Assembly: GCF_029478665.1 (NCBI RefSeq)
Contig: NZ_JARPQB010000022.1
Location: 28,731-92,730 of the forward strand
DNA from: Pseudomonas entomophila
GTDB taxonomy: Bacteria > Pseudomonadota > Gammaproteobacteria > Pseudomonadales > Pseudomonadaceae
DNA length: 64,000 nt
Direction: 5' to 3'
The notes beneath the pieces were generated by a model. The model was not told where the DNA came from. It worked only from the letters and a program-made list of their open reading frames with translations, and searched no databases. Both the position numbers and the translations under genes were made by a program. Shown here piece by piece: positions 1 to 9,901 of this stretch. The stretch's first letter is position 1, and each line of letters begins with the position of its first letter.

Positions 1-1099
1 GCTCCAGCGCCTGGCTCACCTGTTCTTCGTAATGTAGCGCGGCCTTGTCCAGCATCGTGTCGAGGGTACCGCTGGCCTCGCCGACCGCCACCAGCTGGCG
101 CAGCAGCGGCGGGAACAGCCCGTCCGCCTCCATCGCCTGCTGCAGGCTTGCCCCATTGGCCACGCCCTGGCGCAACGCCAGGATTGCCCGCTCATGCAGG
201 CAGTTGCCACTGACCGGCGCCACCGTTGCCAGCGCATCCAGCAACGCCACCCCTGCGGTATAGGAAGTCGCCAGGCTGCGCGCAAACCGCGCCAACGCCG
301 CCTGCCCGAGCAAGGTGCCAACCACCGGCACTCGCAACCCCCAGCGCACTATCCACAGGCGCGCCGGCAGATGCCGCCGATAAACCTCCCGCACGCCAAC
401 CCCCGACACAGTTATCAACAGCAGCAGCCACCCCACGTGATTGCCCAGCCCTGTGGATAAATCGATCACCCACTGGGTGAACGCCGGCAGCGCCTTGTCA
501 AAACTGGCAAACAGCCCCTGGAACCGCGGCACCACCTCCAGCAGCAACAACGCTGCCACCCCGAGCCCGGTCAGCAGCAACAACGCCGGATACAGCATCG
601 CCTTGCGCACCTTCTGCCGCAGCGCCTGGCGCTTCTCCAACATCCCCGCCATCTGCTCCAACTGCCGGTCCAACGTGCCCGACTGCTCCCCCACCCGCAC
701 CAGGTTGCAGTACAGCGCATCGAACCACGCCGGGTGGCGCTGCAAGGCATCCGCCAAGCCCAACCCCGCCGCTACATCCTGTTTCAACCGCCCAAGCAAC
801 GCCGCCATGCCGCTGTCCACCGTGCTGCGCGCCATCACCTCGAACGCCTGCAGCAACGGCACCCCCGCCGTCAGCAAAGTCGCCAACTGCCGACTGAACC
901 CCGCCGCATCCGGCTTGCCCGCCCGCTGCGGCCAACGCCAGCGCAACCCACCCGCCAACCTCACCCGCGTGGCCCGGATACCCTGGCGTTGCAGCCACGC
1001 CTGCACGAATGCCGGGCTGCGCCCCGATTGCTGGCCGTGTTGACGAGCGCCGGAGGCATCAATGCCCTCCCAGGCGTAGAGGCGGGTAGACGGTGGCAT
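1..1099 (-). CDS. pilC: Type IV pilus assembly inner-membrane protein PilC (C-terminus cut by window edge)
   Basis: Reading the minus strand from the ATG at 1099 gives about 366 residues with no stop before base 1, so the last roughly 40 residues of the usual ~405-aa PilC lie outside the window. The product starts MPPSTRLYAWEG, typical of the GspF/PilC family. It has two repeated cytoplasmic helical domains (T2SF) separated by membrane segments; around 550-620 the frame encodes a long Leu/Val/Ala stretch. PilC is the inner-membrane platform that couples the PilB/PilT ATPases to pilin polymerisation. It is divergent from pilA across a 227-bp gap that holds a CCCTGC/GCAGGG dyad near 1206-1220 but no clear sigma-54 promoter. 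Family assignment is from recognised sequence; the truncation is an edge effect. Confidence 0.85.
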   Translation of the reverse strand, partial: MPPSTRLYAWEGIDASGARQHGQQSGRSPAFVQAWLQRQGIRATRVRLAGGLRWRWPQRAGKPDAAGFSRQLATLLTAGVPLLQAFEVMARSTVDSGMAALLGRLKQDVAAGLGLADALQRHPAWFDALYCNLVRVGEQSGTLDRQLEQMAGMLEKRQALRQKVRKAMLYPALLLLTGLGVAALLLLEVVPRFQGLFASFDKALPAFTQWVIDLSTGLGNHVGWLLLLITVSGVGVREVYRRHLPARLWIVRWGLRVPVVGTLLGQAALARFARSLATSYTAGVALLDALATVAPVSGNCLHERAILALRQGVANGASLQQAMEADGLFPPLLRQLVAVGEASGTLDTMLDKAALHYEEQVSQALE

Positions 1100-1326
1100 G
1101 TGAAGGTCCTTTGCAGTGCGGCGACAAGCCCCGTAACAGCTTGCCGGGCCCGAGGGCGGGCGCGTTTCCATGACGCTCACTAGAGTAGTTCAGCGAAGAT
1201 GACGCCCTGCCGTGCAGGGGTGACAAAAGGTGTCGGTTCAGGCCTACTGCGCGCCTGCCGGCCGGGGCGCAACCCAAGATGCAATGCGCCGACCGCGCCT
1301 CCATGTATTACGAAGGAAGACCGTTC

Positions 1327-1737
1327 ATGAAAGGGCAACGAGGTATCACCCTGATCGAACTGATGATCGTCGTCGCGATCATCGGCATCCTGGCGACCAT
1401 CGCCATCCCCATGTACACCAACCACCAGGCCCGCGCCAAAGCCGCTGCAGCGCTGCTGGAAATCTCCGCGCTGAAAACGCCGATGGACATCCGCCTGAAC
1501 GAAGGCAAGGACGTACCCGACGTCGCCAGCCTCAGCGGCCAGCCCGCCACCGCCCATTGCGCGATCACCGCCAGCGGCACGGCGGCCGACGGCAGCGCCA
1601 GCATCGCCTGCACCCTGGCCGACGCACCGGCCAATGTGCTGGGCAAGACTGTGACCCTGGCCCGCACCCAGGCCGGGTGGAGCTGCGTGACCACGGTGGA
1701 GGAAGACCTCGCGCCGAATGGCTGCAAGGCGCCGTGA
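1327..1737 (+). CDS. pilA: Type IV major prepilin (PilA-like)
   Basis: The 136-aa product begins [19 protein letters not shown], a short basic leader ending in Gly6 followed by the N-methylated hydrophobic helix with Glu at +5, as cleaved by PilD. The +1 residue is Ile rather than the usual Phe or Met. The C-terminal part has a Cys pair near the end (SCVTT...NGCKAP), like the pilin disulfide loop, plus two earlier Cys residues. The ATG at 1327 is preceded by GAAGGAAGAC, a good ribosome binding site. Its length is close to the usual pilin size. It stands divergent to pilC and upstream of tRNA-Thr, the usual pil arrangement in this group. The product should be the structural pilus subunit; a minor pilin cannot be excluded. 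Confidence 0.9.
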   Translation: MKGQRGITLIELMIVVAIIGILATIAIPMYTNHQARAKAAAALLEISALKTPMDIRLNEGKDVPDVASLSGQPATAHCAITASGTAADGSASIACTLADAPANVLGKTVTLARTQAGWSCVTTVEEDLAPNGCKAP

Positions 1738-1795
1738 AAGTGAGGTGAAACAGAGGTTTGCGTAACGGACACGGCAATGGTACGTTGCGCAACAC

Positions 1796-1871
1796 GCCGG
1801 TGTAGCTCAGTCGGTAGAGCAGCGCACTCGTAACGCGAAGGTCGCAGGTTCGATTCCTGTCTCCGGCACCA
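1796..1871 (+). tRNA. tRNA-Thr (anticodon CGT)
   Basis: The 76-nt sequence folds as a standard tRNA: acceptor GCCGGTG with CTCCGGC, D arm GCTC/GAGC, anticodon loop CTCGTAA, T arm GCAGG/CCTGT with TTCGATT, discriminator A and an encoded CCA. Anticodon CGT reads ACG (Thr). The acceptor has a T6:T67 mismatch, and the anticodon stem ends in weak pairs (G27:A43, A31:C39). Its 3' end serves as the left boundary of the accessory island described below. Confidence 0.95.
1854..1865 (+). other. Putative attL core in the tRNA-Thr 3' end
   Basis: TTCCTGTCTCCG in the T arm and acceptor of tRNA-Thr recurs exactly at 10221-10232, in the same orientation, at the far side of the AT-richer defence genes. A tRNA 3' end is a classic integration site. 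The shared core is short (12 bp exact, extending imperfectly to TT-G-TTCCTGTCTCCG), so this is an inference from position plus match. Confidence 0.45.
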
Positions 1872-1912
1872 GAGACCAGTTTCCAGAAGTCTATGACTGT
1901 CTACGGAATACC

Positions 1913-1943
1913 CCACAAAGCCCGCCTAGTGCGGGCTTTGTGG
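1913..1943 (+). terminator. Strong intrinsic terminator after tRNA-Thr
   Basis: CCACAAAGCCCGC and GCGGGCTTTGTGG form a perfect 13-bp stem with a 5-nt loop, followed by TTTCTG. It lies 41 bp after the tRNA and 26 bp from the stop of the convergent giant gene, so it probably ends transcripts from both sides. Confidence 0.85.
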
Positions 1944-1969
1944 TTTCTGTCCACCGTCAAGATTTTTAT

Positions 1970-4900
1970 CTAGCTGTGTTGAGTCAAAGTGTGCTGTTTC
2001 TCATCGTCTAACTCGTTAGTTCGCCCTGGGTAGTAGGAACTTTTAAGCGACTCGCTTATCTCCACCACAGCTATGGTGTGCGACGATCGGGAGGAGCTAT
2101 TGCCGTATCCAGGCTCGTACTGACGCAGGACTATTAGGATGAGCAAGTTCACATTATTCGCAGATAGATATCTCTGGATAAGGTCCGTACGACAACTTAG
2201 CTGAGTGCCGCTGGAGAGGTGATCATCGTTACGGTCTGCTCGCTGATTCCAAATTTGAGATTGCACCAGGACCGCGCCTGAGGGATCAATCCACCGGCGT
2301 CCATATGGGGCTTCTTCGGTGATTTGTGCGAAATCATTTACCCGCCTAGCAAGTTTTAAACGCGATGCTGCTGAGGCTGCACCCAGGGTGTCGTATTCAT
2401 CGAGCCCTTCAGCATGGCTGACGTCAACAATCCAAGGTATAAGAGGCAAATGCGAGCTGGCGTCAGACTCTGTATCCTCATACTCGTCCAATCGAGGTAT
2501 ATAGGCATGGAACGGCTCCTCATTAGCTAGGGCTGCTGCGACCCGCGCGCTTTCCTCAGTCGAAACAAAAGCTGATCGAATATGGACGTCGATGCCATCG
2601 ATAGATTTCCACTCGCCGTCTACCACTACCCATTCATCCAGATTGCCATTGATGCCTAGTAGTGATTGCAGCGTACTCGCTGCTCCGGTTAGGACCACTT
2701 TACCCCCGGACGCTTCCCTTAGGTTGATGCGGGTGGGCAGAGGTCGTCGATCAGTGGCATCGGCTAACCAGAACCCGTCTTTGCGGGTAAGCACTCGCTC
2801 ACTCAACCATTCTTCCCACGGGTCCCCATCCCTATAGGGCCCCTGAATCACAGGGAGCTTAGCGAGAAACTCACCGGCCACCGCATGTAGGGCATGCCAA
2901 CATAGTTGTTCACCATAGCTGTGTTGATCGTGAGAAAGTCCACGAGCCCTTCCGCGACGATATATGGACCGTCCTCCTTGATCTGACATATGAGTGATTT
3001 GAGCATCGTGATGTCTCACCCATAGGTTTACAGTATCTTCTGTATACCAATGCGGCTGGCCAAATACTTCACCTAATCCAGCGACATCAAGCTTGCCAAA
3101 GTCGTGATCGAGATAGAGTGGCTTAAGTGGTTTTGGTACGCCATCTGGACGCCCTTTGTAAAAAGTTCCTCCGAGATGTTTGCTCGACTTTTCAATTGGG
3201 TAGGGAGAGTGATTGACGCGTTCAAGCTCATCCAATCTTGCTGGCTCAAGCCTAAGTTGGCCCTGAACATTACACGTGAGTAGGGCCTGTACGGAGAAGT
3301 GCTTGAAAAGTACATGAGGCTCTTCCACGTCCAGCGCGATCCGTTCCAGCAGAGCTTGGTGTTTGCTCACCTCTGCGGGCTGATCTAAAGCTATACGTGC
3401 CAACGCTATCAGAAGCCAGAGCTTTGCATGGAGATGGAAGAAGGGCAGTTCGGGAGCCTGAAAAGGAGCTGCATTCGTGGCATCAAACTTCGACACAACC
3501 TTGTCCAAAATATCAGTTTGGCCAAGGCGCATCGCAACTCTTAGGCTGTGAGCGGCCATCCATCGTCTTTCGGCCTCTGGTGCGCCAAGTGCGAACCAAA
3601 TGAGTCCTGCGGCCACCTCTGATTGATCTTGAGGTGGGTAAAGAGAGGGTTGCCAGGGGCCGTCCAAAACAGAAGACGCCAATTTTGCAGCCCCGGTATT
3701 CAAAAGTCGATGAATAGCTGTTTGTCCAACTCCCTCTGCGGCTGCACCATTCAGTGTGGTCCCTAGATTCAACCACACAGATGCCGGTACATCAAAATTG
3801 GGGCGAGAGAACTCTGTAATTAGCTCAAGTATAAGTTTTTGGCGGTCTTTGCCTGTCACCGTGGAAAGCTTATCGATGTCCGAGGTACTTAGGTAACCAA
3901 ATGATATGAACTCATCTGCGCAGTGACGGATAATGATAGAGCCACAATCATAAAGAGCGTCGGAAAGAGCGTTGGATGCTTGTGACCAAGATTCTTTGCA
4001 TGCGCTAAGAATGCGAATCTTCTCATGGAGCGTTAATTGCTCCTGGCGTGCAATTGTGGTGACATACTTTGACCAGTGTCCGTAAGGGACTTTGGTCTGC
4101 AACTGCTCGAAGAAATTCTCTTGAATTCGTCTGCCCCAACTATTCAGCTCCTGAATCTTCTCTAGTGCTTCAGACAGGGAGAGATCGTCTGTAGGGTTGA
4201 TTGCCAGCACCAGTGACTCAAGTAACTTTTCTGCGTCAGCTTGTTCTCTTTGACGTCGATCGATAACCTCAGAAGCAGGGGCGCCTCGCCAATTATTCAG
4301 GTCGTTGTACTCTCGCGTAGAGACCTCAATGCTTTCAGCCAGTGAGGATAGATATTTATAATCATAAGAGTCTGTGCCTAAGGCGGATTTGGCCAGGCCT
4401 GCTAAAGCACGCGGTACTGCTGGGCTGAAGCCATGTGGATTATTTTGATGATACTGGGTGATTAATTCGCGTATTAGGTCATCCTGTTGACTAAGCTGCA
4501 GATGCTCCAAGGACTCAATTAGTTGCTCCGTGCCGCATACCCACAGCTCTGCAGGACTTGCAGTTCTGAGCATTGCAAGCGCAGCATTCGGGGGTATCTT
4601 CCTAGCGTGGATCAAGCCCCGAATATATGGAAGAAGTGTGTAGTCGAGTGTGACCCTACCTCTGTCTTCCCATCGGGAAAGCTTTGCCAGCCCCTTCAGT
4701 CCTGAGGCTTTTGCCATTGCCATGCCATACATGCCCCAGTTGAACTTATTTTCCTCATCACCAAGATTAAGTTCGCAGATGTTGGATAGCGTGTGGCAGT
4801 CTTCATCAGAAAGCTCCTCTCCATGCAGAGAGGCTGCAAATTGCATCAGCTCATTTACGAACTGATAGTCGCCAGACCCAACAGCATCTAACTGCTCCAA

Positions 4901-7900
4901 GCCGCGGTGAAAATAGACGGCCGCCTCTTGCTTGCTAGCTGGCGATACAGCTTGTGCTAGATCAGCAAAGAGCTCCGCACGCTGTTTAACCTCATCCTCT
5001 TGTTCGATGGCCAGCCTCACATTATTTGCTGTTGATCCTGCTAGTATGTGTAGTTCGGGTCTGACGGCCAGCACGCTTACGATTCTAATTAGATTCGAAA
5101 TTTCGGATACTCCGCGTGCTTTTACTGCTTCCAGATAGTGGACAACCTCAGAGACTTCTAGATTGGACGCAGCTTCAAACGTTAGCGTTAGGAGTCGGTC
5201 AGCCACCAGGAGTCGATGACGCTGCGCATCACTTCCACCGGACTGGTAGTCATTGCAGCGAAGCAGGTCCGGCCAAATATCGAGTAGAGGGGTCAAGCGC
5301 CGGCCAATTTCAAGCTGATCACTGAAACCGGCAGCAAATGCACGGGAGATTGTTAACCAATGCTCCAATTGGTGCGTTAAGAATCGTAGTGCGGCACTCT
5401 TCGTGTCGGCGGAGAAGGTCTTCTGACTGCTATCGTTGCGGTGCGTCTCGCTAGATCTTTTTTCAAGTTCAAGCTTTAGCGCCGCTTTGAGCTCTTCTCT
5501 CTGGATGTTTGGGGGGGGATCTATAATAAGGTCCGTAAGTTCTTCGGGAAGAATTTCGCGCTCCCGAAGTTCTAGGCCATCGGAAACGCTAAGCAGCGCC
5601 ACCTTCGCCAGAAATGGATAGATCTCTTCTGACCAGTATTCGCTTGTGTATACGTATAGTGATGGGACAGGTATTGGTGTGGCGGCCAAGATCTGCTTGG
5701 CCTCGAGTTTCATGCCGTTAAGAAGGGCTACTGAAGCCGCTCGTAACAAACCGAGAATGATCCGCGGTTGTTTATAGCTGGAGTTTTTTTCTCCTAATTT
5801 CACCTGTTGGGCTTTCTCGCACGCGCCTGAAAGTTTGCTGATCAGGGCTCTCTGTAGAGATGAATTCCCGTCAAAAAAGGGAATCAACGCTGTTAGCGGT
5901 CCTGGGCCCAACTGATCAGATTTCACAAAAGCATCGACCGAGCTGCTTTTCAGGCTTCCCATATCAGCGCCCAAGCGTAACAAAGGCACTAACGTCTCCG
6001 TCACCTCAAAAGCGTACCAGTCCATCCACATCTTAAGATCTGCTGCCGCGCGTTCACTTTCCCCTTTGATCAGATAGCAGAAAGGTATGGCAGCCATATC
6101 TAAGGCGGTCGGATCGGCTCTGTCGCTCTGCAGTTGGCGTTCGCTGAAGTCTTGCTCAAGCCAATGAGTTCTCCATTCTTTAACCCGATGGGCGTGGTGA
6201 TAGGCATCTGCCAAGTCTCCGCCGAGACCATAAGCAATAGTCAGCCGCGCGTGACGAGTACCAGGCCAATGGGTACGCAGCTCGAAAAGGCGACGTATTG
6301 AGTCCGCATCGCCGGAGTAGACCGTGAGGTGAGGGTTGTCGAGGATGTAATCAGTGCCACGCTGATCCACCGCTGCCAAGGTCGACAACTCTACAAGAAG
6401 TGGGACCAAGCGGTTTGTTTCATCCTTCTCAGCAGCGTAGGCCACAGCAGCTCGTAAGCGTGCATGTCGAATGGCTTGGCGACTGACAGGACTTCTGATA
6501 GTGGTCGGGATTCTCTCGTCAAACGCGAGATTGAATAGCAGTTCTCCGTCTTCCAGTTGTTTCAACAAGTCGGGCAAAGTGGTAGCGGCATAAATTGAAG
6601 TCGCCTGCATACCAAGCAGTCTTTTCGAGAGACTGCTTAAAGTGTCGCTGTTTCCACAATACTCGTCTCGAATGAGGGTCTCTGTCGGTTCATCTCGGAA
6701 CATCAGCCCGTGTTTCGTGTGCTCCAAAAGTGGCGAAAGGTCTGCAGCGAAACTGGCGATTGCTCCCTCTGCAAGCCCGCTGGCTTCGGCAAATTCCCGA
6801 ACCGGTACTGGTGGCGGAAGTAACGCCAGACCGGTCAAAAATGTGGTGATATCCATATCACTATAGCCCTGCTTGCGGGCTTGCATTAGCGCAGAGTTGA
6901 TTCTTTTGCGAAGTAGCTCATCCAACTGGATTACGTTATGCTTTTCGGAGGAAGCCAATAACGCGGGAGCATCTGCGACCAGATGTTCCAACACGCGAGC
7001 GTTTCCTCTTGATCGAGACTGAGCTACTTGAGTGTTGTCCTCACTATGATCCTCTATCCGGGTTTTCAGGAACTCACGTGTTTCATCAATCGTGAAGGCC
7101 TTCAACTCAAACTGTTCACATTTCGCTTCGCCTGTTGCAATGGCACGTCGATGAGTACGTGTACTCACTACTAACTGCACACCAGAAATCGAACCGCCGT
7201 GAGTTAGGCTGGCGAGCAGAAGTGCAGGGAAAGAGATTTCACCGCGATCTCTTGCATGTTCGCCAGCATTATCGATTGCGTCGAGCAGGAGAACAAGTTG
7301 TCGGTCAGGTTCGAAGCGGCGAACCGTTTCTGCGGCCTGCTTCATCCGAAGGCGAAACACCCGTATTAGGTCATCGCTATTATCTGTGATCGGTAGAAGC
7401 GGGTCGCAGTAGCCTCGACATGCCAATTCGTTGACTATATGAACCAGACCTTTTCTCGGGAGATGTCGCGCATCACCAGGAGCGCGGTATTGACCCATTC
7501 CATAACAGTCGAAGAGAACAACTTGATGTCTTTCAGTCAGTCGAGCCGCAATAGAGTTCATGAAGACTGTCTTGCCGATACCGCCATCTGCATGAATGAC
7601 CAGTGGAATGGTCAGTTGCGGAATCTTCTCGACGACGTCGGATAACTGGCTGCGTTCTACAACCGTACCCACATCTGGAAAGCTTGCTGGGCAAGGCAGC
7701 AGTTCATGTTCATCTTGTAACTCCAGGGCTGTCAGAATATCAGCGCGTGAAATCACATTTCGCCTCTGATTGGCAAGGTTCGCTTTATCACGCGCTAGTT
7801 CTCTTATAGCGTTGAGTCGAACCCTAGCCTGAGGATCACGTGCTACACCCCAGTCTGCGAGAATCAGTGCTAACCGGTGCTTGCTTTCCCGTAGATCTCC

Positions 7901-8473
7901 TCGAATTCCTGTAAAGCTCAGTCGACTAACGAACTCTACCAAATCCTTGCCCTTGAGATTGCAAGCCGATTTAATTTGGTCTGTCTGTTCTTTGACGGTG
8001 CCTGTCGCTGAAATTCCAGCAATAATCCCAGCGATCGCGTCGTCCAGTTCGCCGAGAATTGGACGGTTTGTCACTAACTCGAAGCGAAGTTTTTCACGTG
8101 CTTGAGCAGTTCCGTACTTGGTCTTGTGCGACCTATAGGTCTTGGCGAACTTCTCGATGGTTTTTTTCGCATCGGCTGCACGGAACGCTTTGTTTTCCGA
8201 GGCTTTTGAGTACTTAACCTGCACCACGACGATCTTTTGGGCGTGCTCAAACGAGGCAGCTTTCCCGTAATAGAGAACGGCGTCGGCAATTTCGTTGCCT
8301 GCGTCCTCTGCACCCGTTTGATCAATGGGAGAGAAACCCTCTATCGCAACACCAACGAACTGGTCTCTGGGCAGCAGAAGTCCCAGGCATTTACGAGCGA
8401 CCCACGCCTCGTGGAATTCGTGACCATCCCTGGATGCTCGAACACTGTCCATTTTTTCACGCGTGCTAGCCAT
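1970..8473 (-). CDS. Giant nuclease-STAND NTPase, Avs-like antiphage defence protein
   Basis: The product is about 2167 aa. I chose the ATG at 8473 (MASTREKMDSV) because GGGAG lies 13 nt upstream; an in-frame ATG at 8530 lacks a ribosome binding site and would add 19 residues. Residues ~15-115 look like a PD-(D/E)XK nuclease of the Cap4/Mrr kind: HEFHEAW, then EIADAVLYY, then VVVQVKYS (a D...QxK signature). Residues ~290-450 form a STAND NTPase core, with Walker A HADGGIGKT, a conserved FDCYGMGQYR segment, Walker B LVLLLDAIDNA and a following STRTHRR. The remaining ~1600 residues are helical and repeat-like, as expected of a ligand-sensing array. In known Avs proteins such sensors bind phage terminase or portal and activate the nuclease. 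The gene is AT-richer than the flanking chromosome and lies next to a tRNA with an AbiV gene, which fits horizontal acquisition. The architecture is seen directly; the defence role is inferred, and the Avs subtype cannot be settled here. Confidence 0.75.
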   Translation of the reverse strand: MASTREKMDSVRASRDGHEFHEAWVARKCLGLLLPRDQFVGVAIEGFSPIDQTGAEDAGNEIADAVLYYGKAASFEHAQKIVVVQVKYSKASENKAFRAADAKKTIEKFAKTYRSHKTKYGTAQAREKLRFELVTNRPILGELDDAIAGIIAGISATGTVKEQTDQIKSACNLKGKDLVEFVSRLSFTGIRGDLRESKHRLALILADWGVARDPQARVRLNAIRELARDKANLANQRRNVISRADILTALELQDEHELLPCPASFPDVGTVVERSQLSDVVEKIPQLTIPLVIHADGGIGKTVFMNSIAARLTERHQVVLFDCYGMGQYRAPGDARHLPRKGLVHIVNELACRGYCDPLLPITDNSDDLIRVFRLRMKQAAETVRRFEPDRQLVLLLDAIDNAGEHARDRGEISFPALLLASLTHGGSISGVQLVVSTRTHRRAIATGEAKCEQFELKAFTIDETREFLKTRIEDHSEDNTQVAQSRSRGNARVLEHLVADAPALLASSEKHNVIQLDELLRKRINSALMQARKQGYSDMDITTFLTGLALLPPPVPVREFAEASGLAEGAIASFAADLSPLLEHTKHGLMFRDEPTETLIRDEYCGNSDTLSSLSKRLLGMQATSIYAATTLPDLLKQLEDGELLFNLAFDERIPTTIRSPVSRQAIRHARLRAAVAYAAEKDETNRLVPLLVELSTLAAVDQRGTDYILDNPHLTVYSGDADSIRRLFELRTHWPGTRHARLTIAYGLGGDLADAYHHAHRVKEWRTHWLEQDFSERQLQSDRADPTALDMAAIPFCYLIKGESERAAADLKMWMDWYAFEVTETLVPLLRLGADMGSLKSSSVDAFVKSDQLGPGPLTALIPFFDGNSSLQRALISKLSGACEKAQQVKLGEKNSSYKQPRIILGLLRAASVALLNGMKLEAKQILAATPIPVPSLYVYTSEYWSEEIYPFLAKVALLSVSDGLELREREILPEELTDLIIDPPPNIQREELKAALKLELEKRSSETHRNDSSQKTFSADTKSAALRFLTHQLEHWLTISRAFAAGFSDQLEIGRRLTPLLDIWPDLLRCNDYQSGGSDAQRHRLLVADRLLTLTFEAASNLEVSEVVHYLEAVKARGVSEISNLIRIVSVLAVRPELHILAGSTANNVRLAIEQEDEVKQRAELFADLAQAVSPASKQEAAVYFHRGLEQLDAVGSGDYQFVNELMQFAASLHGEELSDEDCHTLSNICELNLGDEENKFNWGMYGMAMAKASGLKGLAKLSRWEDRGRVTLDYTLLPYIRGLIHARKIPPNAALAMLRTASPAELWVCGTEQLIESLEHLQLSQQDDLIRELITQYHQNNPHGFSPAVPRALAGLAKSALGTDSYDYKYLSSLAESIEVSTREYNDLNNWRGAPASEVIDRRQREQADAEKLLESLVLAINPTDDLSLSEALEKIQELNSWGRRIQENFFEQLQTKVPYGHWSKYVTTIARQEQLTLHEKIRILSACKESWSQASNALSDALYDCGSIIIRHCADEFISFGYLSTSDIDKLSTVTGKDRQKLILELITEFSRPNFDVPASVWLNLGTTLNGAAAEGVGQTAIHRLLNTGAAKLASSVLDGPWQPSLYPPQDQSEVAAGLIWFALGAPEAERRWMAAHSLRVAMRLGQTDILDKVVSKFDATNAAPFQAPELPFFHLHAKLWLLIALARIALDQPAEVSKHQALLERIALDVEEPHVLFKHFSVQALLTCNVQGQLRLEPARLDELERVNHSPYPIEKSSKHLGGTFYKGRPDGVPKPLKPLYLDHDFGKLDVAGLGEVFGQPHWYTEDTVNLWVRHHDAQITHMSDQGGRSIYRRGRARGLSHDQHSYGEQLCWHALHAVAGEFLAKLPVIQGPYRDGDPWEEWLSERVLTRKDGFWLADATDRRPLPTRINLREASGGKVVLTGAASTLQSLLGINGNLDEWVVVDGEWKSIDGIDVHIRSAFVSTEESARVAAALANEEPFHAYIPRLDEYEDTESDASSHLPLIPWIVDVSHAEGLDEYDTLGAASAASRLKLARRVNDFAQITEEAPYGRRWIDPSGAVLVQSQIWNQRADRNDDHLSSGTQLSCRTDLIQRYLSANNVNLLILIVLRQYEPGYGNSSSRSSHTIAVVEISESLKSSYYPGRTNELDDEKQHTLTQHS

Positions 8474-9096
8474 TCTGATCGATGAGCTCCCTGCTGGCGA
8501 TTTATAAGCTTTGATTACCAATAATGACATTTTCTACGGGCGGGGCCTATTCGCAGGGCTAAGGGGCCACCAGCGCTAGCCTTGCATTCAGAAAGGCATT
8601 GATCGGATCGCCATCCAGAAACGGTGTAAGTGGTATCGGCTGCTTGCGCACACAGTGGACATGCAACACCGATACACCTAAAAGTTTCTTGTTACACATG
8701 TTATTTCACGGTTTTTCCAGAAAAACTCTTATAAATCATAGTGTTGTCGATGGCGAAACACTTGAAACCCATTTCAATAGCTTTGGGTCAATACCCACGC
8801 CCAGCATGTAGGGCCACCTTCAGCGAGAGTTGGGCTTTGGCTATGCTTCGATGGTGCCGGGGACCCTGAGCAAACCTATGAGACACGGGGCAGGAAACCC
8901 GCGCTTTCGTGCTAGAGGACGCTCGCTCAGCTTAGTGAACAGGTTCACCTGGTGAACACCCTCAAATGGGAGGTAAACAGTGCGATTATCACTCCTAGGG
9001 AAATAATCCAGAGAGCATCGATCACGCGCTCCACTGTGCCTTACCGGCCAGCAGGATCTTTGCTTTCGCGAGTACACGTCAGGAGAACAAACTGCG
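8474..9096. other. Divergent intergenic region between the Avs-like gene and abiV
   Basis: I see no convincing gene in these 620 bases. The region is mixed AT-rich and GC-rich, and it must hold the promoters of both divergent genes. The only strong local structure is the GTGAAC/GTTCAC array at 8935-8957. Confidence 0.6.
8935..8957. promoter_or_regulatory. Overlapping GTGAAC/GTTCAC dyads, possible operator
   Basis: GTGAAC-AG-GTTCAC-CTG-GTGAAC gives two overlapping perfect 6-bp dyads that share the central half-site, with half-site centres spaced 8-9 bp apart. It lies about 140 bp upstream of the abiV start. Such arrays often bind a small dimeric repressor, but no regulator gene is adjacent, so the role is inferred. 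Confidence 0.35.
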
Positions 9097-9789
9097 ATGA
9101 TCTCTTCACAACTGGTGGCTTTCAAAGGCACGCTTGATTGCGCAAACGCTGTAGTCGGAATCAACGCGGCGACTGCGAATGCCCGGCGGCTAGCCGAGGA
9201 CGCACAGATGCTGCTAGACGCAGGGCGTTATGCCTCTGCAATCTCCCTTGCTGCTCTGGCTATCGAAGAGTCAGGCAAAACCTCCATCCTCAGAGCGATT
9301 CTTCTCACGGACGATGCGGTCTCCCTCAAATCGGAGTGGAAGCGTTATCGGACCCATACGAGCAAAAACTGCCATTGGATACTGTCTGACCTGGTAGCTC
9401 AGGGAGCCAAGTCCCTCGATGATTTACGAGGAATCTATGACGAGCAGTCTGATCACCCAAAAATTTTGGATCAGCTGAAACAGCTCGGTTTCTACACCGA
9501 CTGCTTCGGAGAACACGCTCATTGGTCGGTCCCTGATGAGGTCATTGATGCAGCGCTCGCCACTGAGGTAGTACGTTCAGCAACCATATTCGCCGGGCGA
9601 TCGTTCGTATCAGAGCGTGAATTACAGCTGTGGGTTGAACATATGAAGCCCGTTTGGAAGCGCGATCTGGCAGGCATGAAGGCGGCTTTGATCACGTGCT
9701 ACGCCGCAATGCAAAGCGAAGGCTTGCTGGCGGATGGGCCTAACAAAATGGATGAGTTTGTATCGGGCACATCCCCTAGCGGTTCATGA
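9097..9789 (+). CDS. AbiV-family abortive infection protein
   Basis: The 230-aa product contains the helical signature of the AbiV family near its N-terminus: an A..LL.aGRYA.AI.LA.LAIEE.GK pattern at residues ~35-62, followed by a basic helix with His residues (RTHTSKNCHW). AbiV of Lactococcus blocks phage late translation by binding the phage SaV protein; whether that mechanism applies here is unknown. The ATG at 9097 follows GGAGAACAAACTGCG. It is divergent to the giant nuclease-STAND gene on the same tRNA-linked island, which supports a phage-defence role. The length is in the usual range (about 180-250 aa). No membrane segment or signal peptide is visible. Confidence 0.75.
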   Translation: MISSQLVAFKGTLDCANAVVGINAATANARRLAEDAQMLLDAGRYASAISLAALAIEESGKTSILRAILLTDDAVSLKSEWKRYRTHTSKNCHWILSDLVAQGAKSLDDLRGIYDEQSDHPKILDQLKQLGFYTDCFGEHAHWSVPDEVIDAALATEVVRSATIFAGRSFVSERELQLWVEHMKPVWKRDLAGMKAALITCYAAMQSEGLLADGPNKMDEFVSGTSPSGS

Positions 9790-9901
9790 CGCGGTGAGCT
9801 CGGAGGTGAAGGCGATGGGGGATGCTTGCGACGAGAGCAACTGTCTGTTGTAGTGCCGGGGGCAGTGGCCATCATGGCCAGTACAACAGCGAGGGTTCGC
9901 G

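Noticed and set aside
1100..1326. Search for a sigma-54 (TGGCAC-N5-TTGC) pilA promoter
   Set aside because: No acceptable match to both boxes was found; only a short CCCTGC/GCAGGG dyad is present.
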